The position numbers were made by a program, and so were the translations under genes. The notes under the pieces were generated by a model. It was not told the DNA's origin, searched no databases, and saw nothing but the letters and a program-made list of their open reading frames with translations. DNA of 64,000 bases, from positions 473,579 through 537,578 of the forward strand of contig JAJEKV010000129.1 of the NCBI GenBank assembly GCA_021234155.1. The letters run 5' to 3'. Origin of the DNA: Isoetes taiwanensis (lineage: Eukaryota > Streptophyta > Lycopodiopsida > Isoetales > Isoetaceae). Below, one piece after another: positions 56,708 through 64,000 of this stretch. How positions within the stretch are numbered: position 1 is the first letter of the stretch; each line of letters begins with the position of its first letter.

Positions 56708-58173
56708 CTACGACCCACGACTTCGCCTAGTATCAGTGACAAGAGCCTTTTCATCTTCTCGACCTCGTTTCTTATTATCAACAATTAAAGCTTGATCGTC
56801 TTGCATAGATTGCCTTTGCAATTTTCGTACTCCATCTTTTAAAGATTCACAAGCCCGATCTAAGGTCATAGATTTTTTGTTGGCTAAAACTATTGTAAGA
56901 GTCTGAAGCTCTTCCGGCATGGATTCCAAAAAATGAACAACATGTTGATCATGCGGAATACTAGCACCAGCTGCGGACCAGGGTAATAAAGAGAGGCTAA
57001 AACTCGCCAAATGGCGATTTTTTAGACCTTTACTAAAATTTCGTGGCTAAAGTTTATAAGGGTCATTTCTTAAAAAAAATAAAAAATTAGCCATTCCAAA
57101 AGGGGAAAAATTTTGGACGTTCAGGGTTTAGCCGAGATTGACTGCGGCATTGGCGTGCTGAATCGCCTTCCCTGAAGCTGATTAGGCGCACCCAGATCAA
57201 TTCAAATAGCCATGTCTAATCTATTCAGATACATCTTTCATTTAGGAATCGCCATATTGAAGAACCACGACCATTACACTATTGCAATGTTAACATTGAA
57301 AAAAACTCACACCTTTTTTATTATGTTTGCTATTTCCATTCACATAGCATACAATGTAGTTCGTCTGAATACGGAAGATTGGAATGGAATCAACCCCATG
57401 GTTAGATATGCACCATCATCATGATCTTTTTATTGTTGTTGGTACCCACAGATACACGCACATTATCACTTCTCTTTAAATATATCAACTAAAATACGCA
57501 TGATAACTTGCTTAGTTCAACAGTTGCCGTTTAGCTACCAACAAAGACAAAATTGCCAACATAAGGATTTTTAAATTATACGAACTTTATAATTTCGCCA
57601 AGTGGGAAGAAAACTAAAAGGTTTGACTGTATCACATTTCGCCAAAAAAAAAATGTACGGACTCTTGTTTTTGTAGCTCTAGCCAACCTTTATTTGGATA
57701 CGAAAACATTTAGGGTCCTTAAAATTTACCCTGGCTGCGGACAGTGCTTCTAGAAGTGCTTTAAATTTATCCACATGTTCGTCAAACGAATCACTCAAAC
57801 GATACTGCAATGATGTAAGATCCTTGCGGAGACTAAGCACTTCATGCATAGTCTTCTTCATATAAGTTTTTTCCAAATACTTCCATACTTCACTAGAAGT
57901 AACAAAATCCTTAGCATCCATTAAAATAGATTCTTTGAGTGCATAGAGAATCAAAGCTCGAGCGGTTTGATCCTTTTCATGCCATTCATCTACCTCTTTA
58001 ATCCAAGTATCATATTCAATACCGTTCAGAATAAGATTACCAGTAATTACATCAACTGGCTGCACCGGAGGAATATTATTTCCGGTCACGATTCCAAAGA
58101 GCTTTTCACTTTGCAGAACAAGCTCCATCTTGATCTTCCAGGCTGGGTATCCAGCTCCAGAAAAAACATACAA
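56708..58173 (-). pseudogene. copia gag, split by insertion
   Basis: The N-terminal part is 58173-57742 (FSGAGYPAWKIKMELVLQS, HEKDQTARALILYALKES, DSFDEHVDKFKALLEALS), typical UBN2-type gag. After the inserted element it continues 56969-56708 (HVVHFLESMPEELQTLTIVL, KKRGREDEKALVTDT). The halves join across the 8-bp duplication flanking the insert. Confidence 0.85.
56979..57733. mobile_element. hAT-like non-autonomous element inside copia gag
   Basis: 755 bp with terminal inverted repeats CAGGGTAA/TTACCCTG, flanked by an 8-bp duplication gctgcgga (56970-56977 and 57734-57741); one extra c lies between the left duplication and the repeat. CAGGG ends plus 8-bp duplications are the hallmark of hAT elements. 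No transposase inside, so it moved in trans. Its insertion postdates the copia element. Confidence 0.9.
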
Positions 58174-58234
58174 AGTTTTTGTGCCTGTGAGTCCTCAAAA
58201 ATTCACAACCGCACCAGAACCAGATGCAGGCTCT

Positions 58235-58500
58235 GATACCATGTTGAACTTTTCTAGTTTACTAAGAAAACAAGTGAAAGGAATATTCCACAAAAGAAGA
58301 TACTTTCATTGAATGAATCGTGTACAATATATAATCCATAAAAGATATTTTTATGGTAAAAGGTGAAGACTAATAGTAAAATCAAGAAGTTTCCATAGCT
58401 CTGCCGCCAAACCATCTCCTTCCGTCCGCCATATCCCTGTCGTGCATTTTTTTGTGTGGGCTGATAACATACCCCGTGATCAGCCATCTTTGCCCTTTCT
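58235..58500 (-). repeat. Probable 5' LTR of the minus-strand copia element
   Basis: On the minus strand ...gttcaaca directly precedes the primer-binding site, giving the expected CA end of an LTR. The other end (TG) cannot be located because no second LTR copy is in the window; the right boundary is a guess. Confidence 0.5.
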
Positions 58501-58637
58501 TTACGATTATGCCACCTTATTTTGTTTTTCTTTCCTCACACCTCACACCACATCCTACATTTATGAATGCACAAGCAAAAATCCCAGGTTCAATGGCATA
58601 AGCAGCTTAATGGTTTCATTAAAAAGTCAAAACTTAC

Positions 58638-58733
58638 CCTGGTACATGCACAAGATTGCAGTGAAGCTGTTACACTAGAATCTAAACCAGCAGGCATAAG
58701 CATAGCGAAAATTTTCACTGGTGTATCACGATC
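58638..58733 (-). CDS. Candidate exon, product unknown
   Basis: The minus strand reads gtttcag|GATCGT...ACCAGG|GTAAGT: 96 bases, an exact multiple of three, between good acceptor and donor sites. It encodes DRDTPVKIFAMLMPAGLDS and SVTASLQSCACTR without a stop. I cannot name the family and found no neighbouring exon. Confidence 0.35.
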
Positions 58734-58739
58734 CTGAAA

Positions 58740-59806
58740 CATTATTTTCAGTGGCTACATATAACTATCTGCTGCCTAAACCAAATCGGTAGGTCCAGGC
58801 TTCCCCAAACAGAGCAAATCCAAAAAATAAGAGCATGTAAATCCTGCCAGCATCTTTATATGGGATCGATTCCATCATTAACGGCCACGCCAAGTAACCA
58901 AAACTTTTATGCTATTTTTGCTCTTATGTGACCAAGTGAGATCTTCGAGAGTATCACGCCAACAAATGCCAAAATCCCCCTTTTCTTGAGGCCGACTATG
59001 CTATGCGGCAAAGGGCTCTGTATCTGGCCGGCAAATCAAAACAATAGCCCTAACATTATTGCCAAACACTAACAAAGCTTAACCGTTATTTTTTGTCATT
59101 TCCATTAAGGCCAACGATTCATATTATTATACTCCATGAGATCAACATCTGCCATAGTTTCGTCATTTTCCTTCCAAAGGCTCATTATGTATTTCGTCTT
59201 ATCATGTGCCATAATATATCCAAAGGTCGTCAATATATAAATTAATGTGTTTGTCTCTTTCAACCAAGTCCCAAAAATTCATAACACTATAATAAAAGCA
59301 TTTAGATCTTTAACTTTTATACATATGGTATGCCTTTTGTTTATTATAGAACCAATAAAGGAATTCAATCGCCATTTGTGTTTTCAAATGTGAGATATTG
59401 CCCGGGATCAAGTGTTTACCATAATGTCATTTTGTGCCACAATAGCCTAAAACTGGTCACTTTGAGGCCATAGGGTTTGTATGCCCCTACATTGATTGTC
59501 ATGGGTGACCTTGAACAATACCATTGGGCTCCCCAAAATTAATTTTGGCCTTTTGTTAGAGGTGTCATTGCGAGCATCATTGGGCCTCCTCATTATGAGG
59601 AAATTTGGCCCCTAAGGTAACCATAAATTCTCCCTTACAAATTAGGCGTAATTTTTACGCAAATTGATAATTCTACTTGATGTTTGATGTTTGTGAACAC
59701 ATGAACCTTCAATAACAAAAAGTATTGACCAACTTTTTAAAAGACTAAACTAAATATTGTACTTTGTAATTTCTAAATTAGAGTTAGAATGTAAGATCTT
59801 ACTAAG
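58740..59806. other. Spacer without recognisable gene
   Basis: No supported coding sequence; AT-rich. Confidence 0.4.
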
Positions 59807-61921
59807 TTGCTTCACATCAAGCTAGAATCACTTGGCCATTGCGAAGAGAGAATGTTGGGCGTTAATCAGGGTCTAACACCAGTTTTTGAAAAAGAAATAT
59901 TGCCTTGGCCGGCCTTGATAAATTTCTTGTTGTATGTAAATAGGATCATGGAACTAGTCAATGTGAAAAAAATATGCCTAGATGGCCTTGGTATTGAGGA
60001 TCCCAATGTGTTGGATGATGTAGTGTATGGTTGGAAATATCTTCCAAGTATTAAATCCTCTTGGTATAAAGCAAAAGACACGTTTTGCAATTTCTCATGC
60101 TTGACTACTTTGTATTGTCAATGTGAATACATACCATGGTTTGAACCCTTCCTTGATAATGGAGACGATGGAAGTAAACATGTTACAACACTCTCCATTG
60201 ACATATGTTATTATGTCGCCATTAGATAGGGTAGCCCTAATTTTTCATCAATATCCAGCTTAGCAAAACTTTTCATCTTATACATGCATGAATATTTGGT
60301 TGCTAAAGGTGTACTAGGGTAGTTATCCTCGTCGTGACATATAGCAAAATCTGGGCTTTGTACTCTTTTCATTGCTAATTTCCGTATGTACTTTTTGCAG
60401 ATAAAGACAGGAGTATTCTCTGCTTTGTCTGCTCCAAAAATATACAAATGTTGTTGTAGCCATTTTTTCTTCTCATTGCATTCCAAAATAGGTCCTTTTA
60501 GGGATCCTAATCCTCTTTTCTTTGTCACACTTTGTTTCTTGAACCAATTGTTTGATTTTTCGTCTAATAATATTTTTGATTGTTCTCTCCTCGAGGTATA
60601 AAACTCCCCATATCTATTTTCTAGACGTTGTATAGCTTGCTCCCATGCTTTAGTTATTTCCATAATAACAAGACCCACATTAGGTTCCTCAAGGTGAATA
60701 TGATTTAGGCCAAATTTAATATCATTCCACAAAAAGAAGTTCAGGTGGCTAACTAATGCATCTTGTTGTATCTTTTGGAATATGGCGAATTGTATTACCT
60801 CAATTATACAAATAATGGTTCCGGTCTTTAAAGAGATGTGCTGGACATTAGACTCAAAGATTAAAAGATTTATGGGAGTAAGTACTAGATCATTTTGGTG
60901 GATTGATTCTACTATAGATCTAGTGATTAATTTGCCTCAAATGATTAGATATACATGGGTGGCGGATATAGCGAGATGCTACGAGTCTATACCATTATTT
61001 GGTGATGATGGGATAACCACCATTTGTGAATCACTCTTTCCTAAAGCCTTTCAGTTGAAATATCCTCAAAAGTCATGTGTTCAATATGGGGCATCAAAAT
61101 ATAAATGCTCATGGAGAAAGAATATTCCTAACTCAGAATTTTTCTTTGAGATCACTATTGAGGAACTCATTGCCATGAATAATTTTTTTCTTGCTAATCG
61201 TTGCTAATCGTTCAGTATGGAAGCAAATGAGAGGAATCCCTATGGGTTTTCTAGCTCCCCATTATGGTGCAACTTGTATCTTATGTTTTATGAGTACAAT
61301 TTTATAAAGAGATTAGCAAAGCTGGGAAGACAGACATTTTAGCCTTATTTGAAGGAACTTATAGATATATGGATGACTTGGGGGCAATAAATAATCCAAT
61401 TATGGAATTATTTATTGATCCGCCGCAACCCAGACATGTAGAGAATCCATATTGGATCTATCCATTAGAGTCCCTTGAAATTAAAAAGAACGAAACAGAC
61501 CAAATGTATTTGCAATATGATCTTGCACTTCCCGGATGCAATTTCCTAAATATGCATATTCACGTTGTGAATCAAACAGAGGGGTCGTATATTACGACAA
61601 GGTTTAATAAAAGGAGACTGCTCCCATTCAAGTGTGTACAATTTATACAACTGGTGTCAAATAGAAAAATTATCCAGTGTTATAACCTTATGATTGCACA
61701 AGTGATAATTTCTATTATATGTATGTAATCGTCCTCAAGAATTCCTAATGGAATTGGGGAAAACATTGACTGTGTTCGTTAGTAATGGCTTTAGCTTAGA
61801 TAGGCTTAAGACCATTGTTATGAAGACGAGCAAGAATGCTTGCACTCCAGGAGCACCCATGCAGAAACAACGGTGCTATAAACAATGGATCATTGATGGC
61901 GTGAGACAAATCAATGGGTAA
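59807..61921 (+). pseudogene. Unusual reverse transcriptase gene, split by an inversion
   Basis: Plus frames: 59807-60222; 60782-61207 (motif A-like VADIARCYESIPL); MRGIPMGF at about 61228; SSPLWCNLYLMFYEYNF at about 61252; YRYMDDLGAIN (catalytic YMDD) at about 61361; CNFLNMHIHV and RFNKRRLLPFK; and a final frame to the stop at 61921 (FVSNGFSLDRLKTIVM). The missing fingers are on the minus strand between (60781-60223: FGADKAENTPVFICKKYI and KLGLPYLMA). Motif order and the DIxxCYxSIP form recall telomerase/Penelope-like or single-copy rvt RTs rather than LINE or copia; this assignment is inference. Other lesions are a 10-bp tandem duplication at 61191-61210 and one-base shifts near 61250, 61330 and 61730. 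About 700 residues in total. No endonuclease or LTR seen. Confidence 0.75.
60223..60781 (-). other. 559-bp inverted segment within the RT gene
   Basis: Bounded by the 7-bp inverted repeat TCGCCAT (60216-60222) and ATGGCGA (60782-60788). Its minus strand is open from end to end and encodes the RT fingers. Flipping it gives open reading frames across both junctions: two codon bases on the left plus 559 makes 561, a multiple of three. Confidence 0.8.
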
Positions 61922-62490
61922 ATATCCGATGCTTCACTCTACTTTCCATATGCTTGGTTATTCCTAACACATGTAACAAACAAGTTCTAACACCATTAAA
62001 TAATAACATAATATGGAAGGATCTAGAATATAATGGTGAAAAAGGGAAATTATGGATCGATATACCTTAGCATAAATCGCCTAAGCTCTAATAAATTAGG
62101 CTTCGGCTGGATTGAAGAGGCCTGTGGCAGATGGTGATGGGGGCATCCTGGCGATGACCTGGGCAGTACTATGCTGCCGGATCTGCTGGTATCAAATTCC
62201 TAGGAACCGATTCACAATCAAAATAGAGATAGGAGCTTAGCACAGAGATAATTCGCCAATTGCTGCCCAGAATAACTGCCCAGAAGGATTTCTCCAAGCT
62301 TTCATTTCTATAGAATCAGTCTAAGGTAGAAATCGAACATCTGTTCATTATCTATCTGTATGAACTGGGATATTTTTGATAAATTATTCATGATAATTCC
62401 TGGATGAGGAAGTAGATACAGTGAAATTCACAGCTGGAAATCCGTTTCTGTATTTCAAGGCCCCAATAATATCATCATACTGCTGGCTAC
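61922..62490. other. Spacer without recognisable gene
   Basis: No coding signal beyond the RT stop. The next copia LTR starts at 62491. Confidence 0.45.
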
Positions 62491-63282
62491 TGTTGGAATT
62501 CATATCCTAATTTGTATATTAATTTTTGAAGTGGACACGGTAGAAGAAATGAAACACTAAGAATATCTGTATATAGTTAAGAACTCAGAGATACATGATG
62601 TGGTTGAATGCAGAAGTATAACAGAACACAGTTGATACATGATGTGGTTGAATGCAGAAGTATAAAAGAAGACAGTTGAAGTTAAACCTAGGTTAACATT
62701 CGACCTAGGTACATAAGAAGAGTTCTTATGATAAGTATTGACCTAAGTTATTATGGTTTATTGTAAACCACGGAATGATGGTTGCAAAACCATTGAAAAA
62801 CTGGAGAATATTCGAAGGCCCGACGAGATGCCTGGAGCCATTTTTAGTTCAAATTGGCTCGGTCCAATACATAAGAGCCATGATCCGGGAACATGCTAAC
62901 GGTCTGGCATCACCGCCGGACTGTGATGACAAAATAAGATGTAAGATAGATCTGCTGGATATTGAGCCATTGTGATAGATTTCGGGAGATACAGTTGAAG
63001 ATCAAAATAAAAGGGATCGAGAATTGGTAATTATCAATGCTACAGTGTTTGGTATGGTTCTAAATGAACAATGGGGTATATTTATCTAAGTCAATGGTTT
63101 TGAATGTCTTGCTATAAAGTATGATAAGTTCTCATTGAAGTTTGTTCCATGAAATAATTGTGTTAAGTGATTATCCTTGATTGTACATGATCAAGATCCT
63201 TGTAAGCTAATATTTGTTGTGATACAATTATTGAGCTTGTTGAAGGTGAATTTTAATTATTCTTAACTCTGAATTTCTAACA
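62491..63282 (+). repeat. 5' LTR of a third copia element
   Basis: Starts tgttggaattcatatcc and ends tttctaaca, directly before the primer site, giving TG...CA ends and 792 bp. It contains a 44-bp tandem repeat (atacatgatgtggttgaatg at 62591 and 62635). The boundary is inferred, since the 3' LTR lies outside the window. Confidence 0.7.
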
Positions 63283-63283
63283 T

Positions 63284-63295
63284 TGGTATCAGAGC
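63284..63295 (+). other. Primer-binding site (initiator-Met tRNA)
   Basis: tggtatcagagc, the usual plant copia primer site, one base after the LTR end. Confidence 0.9.
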
Positions 63296-63310
63296 AGGCT
63301 TAAGACATAA

Positions 63311-64000
63311 ATGGCAAGCAGATTTGGTGTAGGGCTGTTGAATGCAATTGATGTTTTTAAGGGAGATTCTGGCTTCCAAGTTTGGAAGGAGAAGATCAAA
63401 CATGTACTACAAGTTGAGGGCTTGTGGGAAATTGTAGAACTTGGTGATAAAGGAGTGAGAACAAGCAGAACTTCTGGAGTTGCTGCTGAAGGAAGGAGAT
63501 GCTGTTGAAGCAGTAGAAATTACATTTGCAAGGGGAGATGGAACTGGTCAGGTTGCCAAGATAAGAGAAGCACAAGGAATAATCATGAGCAAAGTAAATT
63601 CGAGCATTGTGTTGAAAATAAGAGGTATGCATCCTAGTGAGATGTGGAGTTACATGTTGTTGAATTATGAGGAAAAGACATCCTCACAAATAGATGTGCT
63701 GGAAAATGAGTTGAGAAGGCTGAAGTTTCATGACAAGGACAATATTAATGATTTTTTTCAAATATTTGACAATATTGTTGCTGATCTAGAAGGAGCAGGA
63801 GTACTCTATACCCAACAACAACAAGTTTTAGCAATTTCAAGATCAGTAACCAGCATGGAAAATATAGCCATCTTTATAAAAACTTTGGTTAAAACTAGAA
63901 TGGAGGCTGAAAGGATGTTAAAAATAGAAATTGAACAGAATAGGGTAATGGAAGATGAAGAAACCTCTCAAGTTCTGTTTGCAAAGGGAAAAGGCAAGGA
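63311..64000 (+). pseudogene. copia gag, runs off the window
   Basis: Starts MASRFGVGLLNAIDVFKGD and FQVWKEKIKHVLQVEGLWEI. After a one-base shift near 63457 it stays open to the window edge (AELLELLLKEGDAVEAVEI, LENELRRLKFHDKDNINDFF, LEGAGVLYTQQQQVLA). It is a UBN2-type gag closely following the copia pattern. Apart from the single shift it appears intact, so the element may be young; the shift could also be a sequencing error. Confidence 0.85.

Larger units (their letters stand above)
55139..58234 (-). mobile_element. 3'-truncated copia retrotransposon, minus strand
   Basis: The minus strand reads, from right to left: primer-binding site TGGTATCAGAGCC (plus 58217-58229), gag, pre-integrase, integrase and the beginning of RT. 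The element stops near 55139, so the rest of RT, RNase H and the 3' LTR are missing. The gag is split by a hAT-like insertion. The 5' LTR lies to the right of 58234. Confidence 0.85.

Noticed and set aside
60386-60601. 71-codon plus-strand frame
   Set aside because: Antisense of the inverted RT fingers segment, which has the clear protein signal.

Overview
The window looks like nuclear DNA of a land plant with a large, repeat-dominated genome. Reasons are a PLS-type pentatricopeptide repeat (PPR) gene, Ty1/copia retrotransposons primed by initiator-Met tRNA, hAT-, CACTA- and Helitron-like pieces, GT-AG introns and AT-rich spacers. The PPR repeat style resembles seed-free plants, and a fern is my best guess; that is inference. 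There are no bacterial-style operons, rRNA or CRISPR. Most recognisable coding sequence is broken transposon or pseudogene sequence.

Layout. 1-7208: two ~3.6-kb tandem units with exon-like pieces of an unrecognised gene; the copies differ mainly at CAG/CTG sites. 7.2-11.5 kb: small repeats, a tRNA-like sequence and a foldback-type element. 11.5-15.4 kb: GC-rich leader and a PPR gene broken by two frameshifts and a stop. 15.5-22.7 kb: two direct copies of a degenerate retroelement with a CCHC knuckle and an endonuclease-like domain but no reverse transcriptase (RT). 22.7-26.8 kb: a duplicated host segment, one copy holding a ~2.4-kb insertion with a Helitron/Pif1-type helicase. 27.0-31.2 kb: a duplicated promoter plus start codon, each leading into a different gene body, separated by a CACTA-type terminus. 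31.2-36.6 kb: a Rab GTPase fragment, a duplicated 270-bp segment with a 34-bp micro-inversion, and a second CGG hairpin. 37-38.9 kb: a minus-strand LINE 3' end and an AT-rich satellite. 39-44.6 kb: an acidic-protein gene with a TATA box, a LINE RT scrap and a palindrome-rich element. 44.7-46.6 kb: an ABCA-type transporter pseudogene. 47.1-51.7 kb: a complete but defective copia element with 5-bp target duplications, a triplicated protease region and no RT domain. 53.6-54.5 kb: an inverted-repeat element rich in TTGAC. 55.1-58.5 kb: a minus-strand copia fragment interrupted by a hAT-like element with an 8-bp target duplication. 59.8-61.9 kb: an unusual RT gene. 62.5-64 kb: the 5' LTR and gag of a third copia element, running off the window.

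The most striking observation is at 59.8-61.9 kb. An RT reading frame is split by an exact 559-bp inversion between 7-bp inverted repeats, and flipping the segment back makes both junctions open and in frame. The helicase insertion with its empty-site paralogue, the triplicated copia domain and the micro-inversion are further well-supported rearrangements. Many lesions coincide with CAG/CTG sites, so sequencing or assembly error must be separated from biology before any gene here is called a pseudogene with confidence.
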